Origin: DSVQ01 sp964484765
Lineage (GTDB): Bacteria; Planctomycetota; Planctomycetia; Planctomycetales; Planctomycetaceae
Direction of reading: 5' to 3'
DNA length: 64,000 bases
Assembly (NCBI GenBank): GCA_964484765.1
Contig: CAZAGI010000010.1
Span: 82,959-146,958, forward strand
Shown one piece after another: positions 16,687 through 25,931 of the stretch. The position numbers and the translations under genes were made by a program. Position 1 is the stretch's first letter; each line of letters opens with the position of its first letter. The notes under the pieces are model-generated. The model made no database searches. It saw only the letters and a program-made list of their open reading frames with translations, and had not been told where the DNA came from.

Positions 16687-17853
16687 CTATTCAATCAGGG
16701 ATACTCCGCCCCGCGTTTCTTTGACCAGCATTTGAATGAAGTGAATTTTGCGCAGCACCGGTCGCGACATGACGAACGGGTAGAAGTCGTGCTGTCCCAT
16801 ACTACGAGCCAGTTCATTGAGGACGGTCGTTAGCTGGACCCAGGAGTTGATCAACAGGATGACGCGCTGGGCATCGGGCGTGTTGGGATCGTACAGATCA
16901 TTGATGGTGAACGGTTCCACCGCCTGTTCGACATCTTCTCCACGCAGTCCGAACCGGAGCGCCGTATCGAGGCTATCTACCACATGGAGATAGTGCGCCC
17001 AGCTTTCGGCCCAGTCCTCCCACGGATGGACCGAAGCATACGAACTGATGTGCCGGTCTGCCCAATTCGGTGGCGGACCTTGTTCATAATTTCGTTTCAA
17101 AGCCGCGGCATAGTCTTGCCGCTCATCGCCGAATAACTCGCGAAAATTTTCGAGCCACGGTGTGTCCGCGACCAGCCGGTCCCAATAGTAGTGGCCAATT
17201 TCATGCCGGAAATGGCCGAGCAGTGTGCGGTACGGCTCACGCATTTGATGGCGGATTTTTTCCCGAACGGAATCGTCCGCCTCCTCCACATTCAACGTGA
17301 TCAATCCATTCGCATGTCCGGTGAGCACACGCGGACCTTCTTCCGGCGAGCGCAGAAAGTCGAACATCACGCCGCGTTCAGTATCTTCGCTGACCTTGGA
17401 CACGACGGGCAGCCCCAGGCTCAGGAGCTGCGAGACCAACCGGCGTTTGGCGTTCTCGATCTTGCGCCACCAGTGGCCATTGTCGGCGTCATCGAGATTC
17501 GGGATCGTATTGTTTAATCGGCACGACCGACACAGCGTTTCCGTTTCGTCGGCACGGGTCAGCCAGTTGCAGCCCGCCGGTGAATCGAAGTTCTCGCAGC
17601 GTTTCCAGAGTGGTGCATCGTCATCTTCCCCATCGACTTTCCAAGTATCCGATTGCGGCCCGGGCTCCATCGCACGAACCTGCAGCAATTCCGGTTCGTA
17701 TCCCAGCGGCGCTTTACAGCCCAGGCACAGGCTGTTGTAAAAGTAAACTGGCCGTCCGCAGCGACAACTGAAGGCATTTCGACGTCCCGACGGTTCGTCG
17801 GACTTCCATGCTTCAATCAGACGCCTGGTAATCGCCTCGAAGATGTTCCGCAT
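16687..17853 (-). CDS. putative zinc-binding metallopeptidase with zinc-ribbon N terminus
   Basis: A 388-residue protein from ATG 17853 (a GTG at 17889 is also possible). Residues 30-46 hold CxC...CxxC (Cys30, 32, 43, 46), a zinc-ribbon-like start followed by 'APLGYEPELL'. A second Cys cluster follows (CENFDSPAGC and CRSCRLN). The catalytic motif HEIGHYYWDRL lies at residues 217-227 (His217, Glu218, His221) and matches the Peptidase_Mx/DUF2248 putative metallopeptidase family seen in many Gram-negative bacteria. No signal peptide is seen, so it is probably cytoplasmic; substrate unknown. It converges on the RND permease gene with a 20-base gap. Confidence 0.8.
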   Translation of the reverse strand: MRNIFEAITRRLIEAWKSDEPSGRRNAFSCRCGRPVYFYNSLCLGCKAPLGYEPELLQVRAMEPGPQSDTWKVDGEDDDAPLWKRCENFDSPAGCNWLTRADETETLCRSCRLNNTIPNLDDADNGHWWRKIENAKRRLVSQLLSLGLPVVSKVSEDTERGVMFDFLRSPEEGPRVLTGHANGLITLNVEEADDSVREKIRHQMREPYRTLLGHFRHEIGHYYWDRLVADTPWLENFRELFGDERQDYAAALKRNYEQGPPPNWADRHISSYASVHPWEDWAESWAHYLHVVDSLDTALRFGLRGEDVEQAVEPFTINDLYDPNTPDAQRVILLINSWVQLTTVLNELARSMGQHDFYPFVMSRPVLRKIHFIQMLVKETRGGVSLIE

Positions 17854-18157
17854 ACTTGACCCGCTCGATGAGGAGTGTATTGACCTCACTCAGGATACGA
17901 CGCCTTGATAGTCATGCACATTAATCATACATGACACAGCAGATCGGCCTTTCCTGCCCCCGGAACTGAAGCATGACTGGAAGAACCTGTGAATTCATCG
18001 AGCCGTGAGTCGGCAGATTCTGCCGATTGGGGATTTCGCGATTGTGGACGTGCATTCAACTCTGTACAAGAGCGGCCATCCTGATCAACGACGCCCGTGT
18101 ACAACCCGCATCGGTATCAGATTCCCGACTAACCTCGATTGAGATCCGCTTGTCGCC
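17854..18157. other. divergent intergenic region, metallopeptidase / porin
   Basis: 304 bases between divergent genes, expected to contain both promoters. The one clear structure is the 17-base palindrome at 18010-18026, listed separately. No gene is seen. Confidence 0.4.
18010..18026. promoter_or_regulatory. 17-base perfect palindrome upstream of the porin-Dcu-aspartase genes
   Basis: TCGGCAGATTCTGCCGA is a perfect dyad around a central T, 131 bases upstream of the porin start. The arms and spacing suit a dimeric regulator, and the single-base centre makes it a poor hairpin. Operator function is inferred only from position and symmetry. Confidence 0.3.
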
Positions 18158-19492
18158 ATGATTCGAACGCGCGACTTCCCGATTTCATTCATCCTCATCG
18201 GCGCTCTCTTTTTCACTGCGTGCGTCGATGTCTGTGCTGCTGAGATTCCTCCTTCGCCCGTTGTACCGAATGGTGCGATCTCCCGATCCCATGGCGCTGA
18301 TATCGATGCTCCGTCACCAGTGGAGGCCGATCTCGATGTCCGCGATCGCATGCAGCAAGCCGGCTTCTTTGAGTCACTAACGAAGGGGCCTGTATTCCAC
18401 GATCAGTGGATCGCGCCGGTTGCGGACTCCGCGAAGTTTGCAGGCGCGTCCCAGATCCCAGGCACGGAAGTGTGGTGGAAATTCGGGGGCTTCATCAAAG
18501 GAGATCTCATCCACGACTTTGAGCCGGTGGGTTCTGTTGACCGATTTGTTCCGACGACCATTCCGACCGATGGTCAGGAAGGACAAAACACCTTGATGCA
18601 GGCCAAAGCCACACGTTTGAACCTCGACGTTCGAAATCCCAGTGAATGGGGAACGGCACGCGGTTTTTTTGAAGGGGATTTTTTTACTGCCGATGGGACG
18701 TTTCGCATCCGGCACGCCTACGCGGAAGTCGGTTCATTGCTCGCTGGCCAGACCTGGACAACATTTACGGACCCGGCCGGGATTCCGAATACGCTGGACT
18801 TTGAAACACCCATCGCCTTCCTCACGCTGCGCCAAGCGCAGTTCCGGTGGACTCGACCGATTGGTGAGCATCTCAAGTGGGCCGTCTCGGTAGAAGATCC
18901 GACGACTGCAGTCGACGATATCGTCTCGGCGACCATTCCGGGCATTCCCGAACAGCCCGTACCGGATTTTGTCACACATCTGAAGTACAAGAATGAGACT
19001 GTGGAATGGTTCATTGCCGGATTGATTCGCGACGTGAGCTACCGTCCCGACGGCGGCTCCGCCCAGGATCGCTTTGGTTGGGCCGCCAATTTCGTCGGGA
19101 TTCTGCATCCCACCAAAGAGGACAAATTGATTGGACAGTTCGTGTTTGGAGAGGGATTGGGACGCTATCGCAGCGGATCCGATTTGAGGTTGGCGACTCC
19201 TGACACGGTCGACACAATTCATCACACCGGTGCGTGTCTGGCACTCACCCATCAATGGTCCAAAAAATGGAGCAGCACCCTGGCTCACAGCCTTGCGCTG
19301 CGTCACAAAGAGTTTATGGATCCCCCCGACACCCCGCGATTCGCCACTTACTCTGCGGTCAACCTCATCTGGGCACCCATCGACAACACGACGATGGGAA
19401 TCGAATATCTCTACGGAACGAATGAAACCAAAAACCGCGACTTTGGTTTTGCGAACCGAATCCAGATGTCGGTCCAGTACAATTTTCGCTGA
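18158..19492 (+). CDS. DcaP-like outer-membrane porin
   Basis: A 444-residue outer-membrane protein with an N-terminal signal peptide (ISFILIGALFFTACVDVCAAE, cleaved near residue 28). The mature part has alternating beta-strand pattern with 'WWKFGGFIKGDLIHDF' early, 'ARGFFEGDFF', 'FRIRHAYAEVGSLLAGQTWTTF', and a C-terminal strand ending QYNFR; a terminal aromatic residue is typical of OMP barrels. The early GGFIKGDLI and the GQTWTTF motif match DcaP-family trimeric porins, known to take up dicarboxylates in Acinetobacter. The next two genes encode a C4-dicarboxylate carrier and an aspartase, which supports a role in dicarboxylate or aspartate entry. Confidence 0.85.
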   Translation: MIRTRDFPISFILIGALFFTACVDVCAAEIPPSPVVPNGAISRSHGADIDAPSPVEADLDVRDRMQQAGFFESLTKGPVFHDQWIAPVADSAKFAGASQIPGTEVWWKFGGFIKGDLIHDFEPVGSVDRFVPTTIPTDGQEGQNTLMQAKATRLNLDVRNPSEWGTARGFFEGDFFTADGTFRIRHAYAEVGSLLAGQTWTTFTDPAGIPNTLDFETPIAFLTLRQAQFRWTRPIGEHLKWAVSVEDPTTAVDDIVSATIPGIPEQPVPDFVTHLKYKNETVEWFIAGLIRDVSYRPDGGSAQDRFGWAANFVGILHPTKEDKLIGQFVFGEGLGRYRSGSDLRLATPDTVDTIHHTGACLALTHQWSKKWSSTLAHSLALRHKEFMDPPDTPRFATYSAVNLIWAPIDNTTMGIEYLYGTNETKNRDFGFANRIQMSVQYNFR

Positions 19493-19669
19493 GGTCTTCC
19501 CCTCTGCAGGGAACACCGACAGGCAAAGTGTTCTACCTTGCGTTGCGTCATCGCCAAGCTGATACTGGCCCCAATCTCATCCTGAGCGCAGATCGTCGGT
19601 GATTCGCTCGAAATCACGCGCTCGCTCATTGATTGACGATCTCCATGCGCACTTTCCAAGGCAGCCCGA

Positions 19670-20992
19670 ATGGTCCTGATTTTGGAATTGATGGTCCTGC
19701 TGGGTGCGATTGCAATTGGTGCACGGGCGGGCGGTGTCGGCATGGGTTTGTGGGGCGGAGTTGGACTGGCCATTCTAGTCTTCGGTTTTGGTGAAACCCC
19801 CGGCAGTATCCCGGGTGATGTTCTGCTAATTATTCTCACGGTCATCATGGCGGCATCGGCGATGGAAGCCGCGGGCGGAATCGACTTTCTTGTGCGAATT
19901 GCCGCCCAGATCATCCGCAAAAGTCCGCAGCATGTGACCTTGATTGCTCCGGTGGTCGCCTACGTCTTCACGTTTCTGTCGGGCACGGGACACGTCTTTT
20001 ATCCGCTGCTGCCGGTGATCTACGAGGTCGCCATGAAAGGCCGCGTGCGGCCAGAGCGACCCATTGCTGTGGCCACGATCGCATCACAACAGGCGGTAAC
20101 TGCCAGTCCGGTGTCGGCTGCCACAGCAGCGCTGATTGCCATTCTCGGCCCGCAAGGGGTCGGCTTAGCCCAGATTCTGATGATTTGCGTTCCAGCCACG
20201 TTGATGGGAGTCATCGTCGCGGCCTTGGTTCAAACTCGCGTTGGTGTCGAATTGGAGCAGGATCCCGAATATCAGAAGCGGCTGGCTGCGGGTGCTATCG
20301 AAGACGCGGACGACACTCAAGATGGATCACCACCGGCTTTGCCCGCGGGGGCTGGTTTTTCTGCGTGGATGTTTCTCGCTGGCGTGGGTGCGGTGGTTTT
20401 TTGCGGGCTTTTCCCCGCATTACGCAGCGTTGGGCCCATGGATAGCCGCGTTTCTGTTTCGATGCCGATGACGATCGCCATTGTCATGTTCACCGTCGCA
20501 GCGACAATCCTAGCGCTGACCCGCGCGCCGGTTGAACAGATCGTGAAAACCAAAACTTGTCAGGCCGGTCTTACGGCTGTGATTGGTATCCTCGGCTTAG
20601 CATGGCTGGGAGACACCTTCATTGATGCCAATCAGGAAGTCATCATTGGTGGCCTTTCCCGCATGGCGAAAGCCTACCCGGCGTTGTTCTCCGTCGGCTT
20701 GTTTGTCACATCCATGCTGCTCTACAGCCAGGCTGCGACGACACAGACACTCATGCCTCTCGGCGTGACGCTCGGCATCGCTCCGGCATTCCTCGCCGCC
20801 ATGTTTCCCGCAGTCAATGGATATTTCTTCATCCCGACTTACGGCACGTTGATTGCCGCCGTGAATTTCGATCGCAGCGGCACCACGCGGATCGGCAAAT
20901 ATGTGCTGAATCACTCGTTCATGCTTCCTGGCATGGTTTCGACCGTGGTCGGCATCTCAACCGGTTTGATCATCGCCAAGGTTTTCTTTTAG
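19670..20992 (+). CDS. dcuA: anaerobic C4-dicarboxylate transporter (Dcu family)
   Basis: A 440-residue inner-membrane protein with about 10-12 hydrophobic helices. The N terminus (MVLILELMVLLGAIAIGARAG), the 'FTFLSGTGHVFYPLLPVIYEVA' segment and 'ATIASQQAVTASPVSAATAAL' are characteristic of DcuA/DcuB carriers, which exchange or take up aspartate, fumarate, malate and succinate. A hydrophilic linker lies at about 190-225. DcuA and DcuB cannot be told apart here, so the symbol is provisional. AAGG lies about 10 bases before the ATG. It sits between the porin and the aspartase gene, which starts 10 bases after its stop. Confidence 0.88.
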   Translation: MVLILELMVLLGAIAIGARAGGVGMGLWGGVGLAILVFGFGETPGSIPGDVLLIILTVIMAASAMEAAGGIDFLVRIAAQIIRKSPQHVTLIAPVVAYVFTFLSGTGHVFYPLLPVIYEVAMKGRVRPERPIAVATIASQQAVTASPVSAATAALIAILGPQGVGLAQILMICVPATLMGVIVAALVQTRVGVELEQDPEYQKRLAAGAIEDADDTQDGSPPALPAGAGFSAWMFLAGVGAVVFCGLFPALRSVGPMDSRVSVSMPMTIAIVMFTVAATILALTRAPVEQIVKTKTCQAGLTAVIGILGLAWLGDTFIDANQEVIIGGLSRMAKAYPALFSVGLFVTSMLLYSQAATTQTLMPLGVTLGIAPAFLAAMFPAVNGYFFIPTYGTLIAAVNFDRSGTTRIGKYVLNHSFMLPGMVSTVVGISTGLIIAKVFF

Positions 20993-21002
20993 GAATCGAA
21001 CG

Positions 21003-22871
21003 ATGCTGGACATCCTTCAGATGCTCGAAGCGCCTGCACGAGCCATGGGCGTCTCCGTTGGTGAGCTGGCTGCGATTGTGGAGAAAGGACAAGTTGTCGC
21101 GTTTGACGGCGGCACCTGCCTCTTTCATGAATCAACACCGCGCGAGTGGCTGGGAATCGTTGCGGCGGGTGAGATCGAGATTGTCCGGGGATTGCATGGT
21201 CGGCAGACGCACCTGGCGACTCTCACGGACGGTGCGATCATTTCCGAAAGCATTTTGCTCGATGACAGTGCGCATTCCGTCAGCGCGTTTGCACGGGGTA
21301 CGGAGACCCGTGTGCTGCAGATTCCTCGCATGGTGCTCATGGAAGTCAAAGCGAACAAACCCGATCTCTATTACCGCCTTGTCGCAAGAGTCGCCCAACG
21401 AATCAGCGATCGACTGCGGCTCGCGACGGAACGGATTGCAACTCATCAAGAAACGGCACCCCACGTCGCCTCGTATCGCACCGAACATGATTCACTGGGC
21501 GAGCGGGAGATTCCGAACACCGCTTACTACGGCGTCCAAACCGTGCGGGCATTGGAGAACTTTGCCATTTCGGGAGTGCCGCTCCGAAACTTCGCCCATT
21601 TTGTGAATGCACTGGCCTACGTGAAGAAGGCCGCGGCGCTGGCGAACACCGAACTGAATTGCCTGAACCGAGACATTGGTGACGCGATCGTCAAGGCGTG
21701 TGACGAGGTGCTGGCGGGGAAATTTCATGACCACTTCGTGGTCGACATGATGCAGGGCGGAGCCGGCACCAGCACCAATATGAACGCGAATGAGGTAATC
21801 GCCAATCGAGCGTTGGAGTTGATGGGCCACGCGAAAGGCGACTACAAGTCCCTCCACCCTAACGACCACGTCAATTGCTCGCAGTCCACGAACGATGCGT
21901 ACCCGACGGCGATCAAGCTGGCCGTCATTTACTCGCTCAAAGACACACTCGCGGCGATGGCGGAATTGCGATCGCAGTTGCAAGTCAAAGCTAAGGAATT
22001 CGCCCATGTGTTGAAAATGGGACGAACGGAAAACCAGGACGCCGTCCCAATGACACTCGGGCAGGAATTCGGTGCCTACGCGGTGATGATTTCTTCCGCA
22101 ATGACTGCTTTGGAGCGATCGATCGGCGAACTGCACGAAATCAACATGGGAGCCACCGCCATCGGCACGGGCATCAACAGTCCGCCGGGCTATGCCGACC
22201 TGGTGACGCGTCATCTGGTCGAAGTCACGGGGTTGCCGCTGGTGAAAGCGGTCAACCTTGTCGAAGCCACGCAGGATTCTGGTGCCTTTTCGCAGATGGC
22301 CGGCACCATGAAGCGGGCTGCGGTACAAGTCTCGAAAATCTGCAACGATCTCCGCTGGCTCTCATCGGGCCCACGCTGCGGACTCAACGAAATCAACCTG
22401 CCGCCGATGCAACCCGGATCTTCCATTATGCCGGGCAAGGTGAATCCGGTGATCCCCGAGTTGGTCAGTCAGATCTGCTTTCAGATCATTGGCTATGACA
22501 TGACCATCACCATGGCATCGGAGGCCAGCGAGCTTGAACTGAACATGGCCGAGCCGATTATCGCCTATGATCTGTTGCACGGGCTGATGATTCTGAAGAA
22601 TGCCTGCGTGACGCTCGCGACGCGTTGCATTTCGGGAATCACAGCCAACGAAGAGCGCTGCCGGAATTACGTGCAGAACAGCATCGGTCTGGTCACGGCG
22701 CTGAACCCGGTGATCGGATACGAAAAATCCGCCGCGATCGCTAAAGAGGCCCTGGTGACCGGCGGCAGCGTTTACGATTTGGTGCTTCAAAAGGAGTGGT
22801 TGACGAAGGAAGCACTCGATGACATTCTCAGTCCCGCAAACATGACTGACCCGCGACAACTTCCCCATTGA
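21003..22871 (+). CDS. aspA: aspartate ammonia-lyase fused to N-terminal cNMP-binding-like domain
   Basis: A 622-residue protein, about 150 longer than ordinary aspartase (about 470). Residues about 158-622 are the fumarase/aspartase fold: 'EHDSLGEREIPNTAYYGVQT', 'GGAGTSTNMNANEVIANRA', the substrate region 'CSQSTNDAYPTA', 'GATAIGTGIN', and the signature GSSIMPGKVNP at 472-482. It converts L-aspartate to fumarate plus ammonia. Residues about 5-145 resemble a CRP-type cyclic-nucleotide-binding domain (TCLFHE, GIVAAGEIEIVRG, a helix ending VAQRISDRLRL). The phosphate-binding cassette (about 77-98) has a Glu but lacks the usual Arg, so nucleotide binding is doubtful. An AGGAA ribosome site precedes the ATG. 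It is very likely cotranscribed with the Dcu gene. Confidence 0.93.
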   Translation: MLDILQMLEAPARAMGVSVGELAAIVEKGQVVAFDGGTCLFHESTPREWLGIVAAGEIEIVRGLHGRQTHLATLTDGAIISESILLDDSAHSVSAFARGTETRVLQIPRMVLMEVKANKPDLYYRLVARVAQRISDRLRLATERIATHQETAPHVASYRTEHDSLGEREIPNTAYYGVQTVRALENFAISGVPLRNFAHFVNALAYVKKAAALANTELNCLNRDIGDAIVKACDEVLAGKFHDHFVVDMMQGGAGTSTNMNANEVIANRALELMGHAKGDYKSLHPNDHVNCSQSTNDAYPTAIKLAVIYSLKDTLAAMAELRSQLQVKAKEFAHVLKMGRTENQDAVPMTLGQEFGAYAVMISSAMTALERSIGELHEINMGATAIGTGINSPPGYADLVTRHLVEVTGLPLVKAVNLVEATQDSGAFSQMAGTMKRAAVQVSKICNDLRWLSSGPRCGLNEINLPPMQPGSSIMPGKVNPVIPELVSQICFQIIGYDMTITMASEASELELNMAEPIIAYDLLHGLMILKNACVTLATRCISGITANEERCRNYVQNSIGLVTALNPVIGYEKSAAIAKEALVTGGSVYDLVLQKEWLTKEALDDILSPANMTDPRQLPH

Positions 22872-22976
22872 GATAGAGTTGCCCTGAGACCATCTGGTTC
22901 ATAGCGGGTAAAAAGATGTCAACGAACATTCACGCCCGGCGAACGAGACGGATTCGCCTCGGAAGAGGTTAATCCC

Positions 22977-24644
22977 TCACTGTTCCTTCCAAGTTCGTAC
23001 GAGCGCTGAAATTGTCTGGTTGGCGCCGACTGTTCCGCCATGATCGATATAACCCGCTCGCACAAGCGCATCGCGAACACCGCCATGCGCCTCTGCCAAA
23101 TGAAATGCGATGCCCTGATCGTTGAGCGTTTGCCGCAAAGCAATGAGCAATTCAGCCCCCGCCAGATCAATCGTCGGCGTGGTTCCCAGGAAAAAGATCG
23201 CGAGCTTGACCCCCGGCCCACGCTGCTCCAGTAATTCGACGAAGCGATCGCGTACGAAGTCCACGTTGAAGAAAATGAGAGACCCGTCACAGCGAAAAAC
23301 AAACACCTCTGGGACACGTTCGTTCTCCGGATACCGCAAACAGTCGGCGAAATAATCCGTGCCCTGGACGCGACCGAGTTCCGTGGTATGCGGCCGGGAA
23401 CCGCGACGCAGCAACATCAGAAGAGAAAGCGTGGCTCCAATGAGCACCCCGCGCAGGATGCCTGATCCGAGCACGCCTAGCATCGCCACAACAGCAATGC
23501 CAAACTCCGCGAGGCTGAAGTTCCAGAGGCGTCTTAACTCGCTGTATTTGAACAAGCCAGCAACAGCCATGAGCACAATCGCTGCGAGCACAGGCTGAGG
23601 TAAGTTGCGCAACATCCCCGAGAGAAACACGGCAACGATCAACGTCAACAGCGCGGCGATGAGTCCTGAAATCGGGGTGCGTGCTCCGCCGCTTTCGTTA
23701 ACAAGCGATTGAGACATACCGCCGCTGACCGGCAAGCCTTGGCTCAATCCCGCAGCGAAGTTTGCCCCAGCCAGTGCCAGGAATTCCTGATTGGGATCAA
23801 ATCGATAACCGTGCTTGAGAGCGAACATGCGGCCAATGGCAGCAGTCTCAACAGCACCGAGAAGGAAACAGGCCATGGCGAGCGGGAGCAATTCGTTCAG
23901 ATCGGATTTCGTAACGCGCGGCAGGCCAAGTGTTGGCAGTCCTTGGGGAACTTCGCCCAGCATCTTCACGCCGTGACTCGTCAGATCCAGCATCGAAGCA
24001 ATCAAGATGCTGGTGATGACAACGAACAGGGCCACAGGCTTATTCTTGAAAAAAAACTTACCGAGCACCAAAACCAGCAAGGCACCGAGTCCCAGCAGTA
24101 ATGAAGTCGGATTCGTTTCCTGTAAGTGCGAAACGAAGTGCTGTGTCCGTTCCCAGAAATCGCCGTGCGACCCCTTGAAGCCGCACAACTTCGGCAACTG
24201 CGTGCTGGCGAGAAAAAACGCGATTCCCGATTTGAAACCGACAAGTACGGTCTCTGACACGAAGTTAACTACCGTGCCAGCCTTCGAAAGCCATCCGATG
24301 AAGTACACCGCGCCGGTGATCATCGCAGTCCATGCAGCCAACGCGCCGAACCGTGCGGCTTCGCCTTGTGCCAGTTCGCCGAGCGACGCGCCGACGAGTA
24401 ATGAAATCGCCGACGTGACGGTGATTGAAGTCTGCCGAGAACTGCAAAACAACCAGTAGATCAGTCCGGCGAAGATGCAGGCATACAGGCCAGCTTCTGG
24501 AGGCAGGTTAGCCAAGGAGGCATCACCCAAGCCTCCTGGAATCAGGTATGCGGCGAGGGTGATGCCCGCCATGAAATCGGCGCGCAACCACTCGCGCCGG
24601 TATCGGGGCAACCACGTCAGAATGGGCATTCCTTGTTTCATCAT
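22977..24644 (-). CDS. SulP/SLC26-family anion transporter with STAS domain
   Basis: A 555-residue inner-membrane transporter. It begins with the family motif region 'RADFMAGITLAAYLIPGGLGDASLANLPPEAGLY', has about 12-14 hydrophobic segments up to residue 420, contains 'GGMSQSLVNESGGARTPISGL', and ends with a cytoplasmic STAS domain (about 440-545, VFVFRCDGSLIFFNVDF and 'TIDLAGAELLIALRQ'). SulP proteins carry sulfate, bicarbonate or dicarboxylates; the substrate here is not determinable. The ATG at 24644-24642 overlaps the TGA of ppk2 (TCAT at 24641-24644 on the plus strand), so translation is likely coupled. Confidence 0.92.
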   Translation of the reverse strand: MMKQGMPILTWLPRYRREWLRADFMAGITLAAYLIPGGLGDASLANLPPEAGLYACIFAGLIYWLFCSSRQTSITVTSAISLLVGASLGELAQGEAARFGALAAWTAMITGAVYFIGWLSKAGTVVNFVSETVLVGFKSGIAFFLASTQLPKLCGFKGSHGDFWERTQHFVSHLQETNPTSLLLGLGALLVLVLGKFFFKNKPVALFVVITSILIASMLDLTSHGVKMLGEVPQGLPTLGLPRVTKSDLNELLPLAMACFLLGAVETAAIGRMFALKHGYRFDPNQEFLALAGANFAAGLSQGLPVSGGMSQSLVNESGGARTPISGLIAALLTLIVAVFLSGMLRNLPQPVLAAIVLMAVAGLFKYSELRRLWNFSLAEFGIAVVAMLGVLGSGILRGVLIGATLSLLMLLRRGSRPHTTELGRVQGTDYFADCLRYPENERVPEVFVFRCDGSLIFFNVDFVRDRFVELLEQRGPGVKLAIFFLGTTPTIDLAGAELLIALRQTLNDQGIAFHLAEAHGGVRDALVRAGYIDHGGTVGANQTISALVRTWKEQ

Positions 24645-25459
24645 GACCGTTCGTAATTCTCGGGAACGAAACGCCTTCCCTTCAAAGTATCCCGGTCATC
24701 ATAGGCGTCGTCTTTTGAGCGTTTCGGTAACTCGATGTCCTCCCGTGGTAGCTTTTCATAGGGGATCTGGCTCAATAAATGGGAAATGCAGTTGAGCCGC
24801 GCCCGCTTCTTGTCATCGGAATGCAGAATATGCCACGGAGCATGCTTCGTGTCAGTCGCGTCGAGCATCATGTCGCGGGCACGGGAGTATTCGTACCAGC
24901 GTTCACGAGACGGCAAGTCGACAGGGCTCAGTTTCCATTGCCGAAGCGGGTCATTGATGCGTGCCAGGAATCGCCGCTCCTGCTCCTCGTTGGACACTTC
25001 CAGCCAATACTTGAGCAGAATGATGCCACCATCGACGATGTATTTTTCGACCTCGGGACATAGTGCAAGGAATTGTTTGTGCTGCGCTTTCGTGCAGAAA
25101 CCCATGACATGCTCGACTCCGGCGCGGTTGTACCAGCTTCGATCAAAAATCACGATCTCGCCGGCCGCCGGGAAATGTTGCATGTATCGTTGCATGTACA
25201 TCTGGCTTTTTTCCCGATCCGATGGGGCCGGTAGGGCAACAATGCGGAACACTCGCGGGCTAACGCGTTCGGTGATTGCGCGGATGGTGCCTCCCTTGCC
25301 TGCGCCGTCGCGTCCCTCGAACACGATAATGACTCGCAACCCTTTTTCTTTCACCCAGGCCTGGAGAGTGCAGAGTTCGCCTTGCAGACGTCGGAGTTCC
25401 TTCTCGTATTCCTTGCGGTCCAGCTTGGAGTCGCTACCATTCTTGTGCTTCTTCGGCAT
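24641..25459 (-). CDS. ppk2: polyphosphate kinase 2
   Basis: A 272-residue PPK2-family enzyme, close to the family's one-domain length. Walker A is EGRDGAGKGG at 48-57, the Walker B/lid region is 'EIVIFDRSWYNRAGVEHVMGF' in two parts starting at about 101 with Asp106-Arg107, and 'DPLRQWKLSPVD' follows. Such enzymes transfer phosphate between polyphosphate and nucleoside di- or monophosphates; the sub-class (ADP or AMP) cannot be fixed from this alone, though length and motifs fit class I. The first 20 residues are basic. It overlaps the SulP gene by four bases. Confidence 0.93.
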   Translation of the reverse strand: MPKKHKNGSDSKLDRKEYEKELRRLQGELCTLQAWVKEKGLRVIIVFEGRDGAGKGGTIRAITERVSPRVFRIVALPAPSDREKSQMYMQRYMQHFPAAGEIVIFDRSWYNRAGVEHVMGFCTKAQHKQFLALCPEVEKYIVDGGIILLKYWLEVSNEEQERRFLARINDPLRQWKLSPVDLPSRERWYEYSRARDMMLDATDTKHAPWHILHSDDKKRARLNCISHLLSQIPYEKLPREDIELPKRSKDDAYDDRDTLKGRRFVPENYERS

Positions 25460-25931
25460 GGTGTGTGGCCTTTCAGATCTTGCAAAGAAGTGTAACTACG
25501 AAGCTCGAAGCGATGGGATTTGCTGAGCGACACAGGGGATTCCCCGATGGCGCTCAAATCTTACCACCCGACGGACGACTCCACACTCCTTCGGCGAACT
25601 CTCGATGCCTCCGGCAGGCGAACAACTCAGTCGTGTTGTTGGCGCTTGCGGATTGCTTCGAGCCCTCGCCATGAGAAATAAAGTTGGTGGCGAATGTGAT
25701 GACAACATTGCCGTATCGCCGGCGCTTCAGGTCGCGTTGGACGCTGAGACGATTGATTCAGCCCTGTCCCGCGTGGAGACAACTTGGGTATTCGGGCTGT
25801 GAACGTACCTCGATATGCATGCTGACTTGCTATGACTCAACATCCGCAAGGATGAAGGAGCGCGAACGGCGGATGGATTCGTGACGTAACACGCACCCGG
25901 TGCCGGCGTTTCGGGCATGCGAGGCGATTCC
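25460..25931. other. intergenic region upstream of ppk2
   Basis: 472 bases between the ppk2 start and the end of the esterase gene, both on the minus strand, so the ppk2-sulP promoter should be here. Short open frames on both strands lack ribosome sites and family resemblance. I see no hairpin repeat or RNA gene. Confidence 0.4.

Noticed and set aside
22938..22958. Possible terminator hairpin between aspA and the SulP gene
   Set aside because: Only a 6-bp stem with a 9-base loop and no T-tract; not distinguishable from chance.
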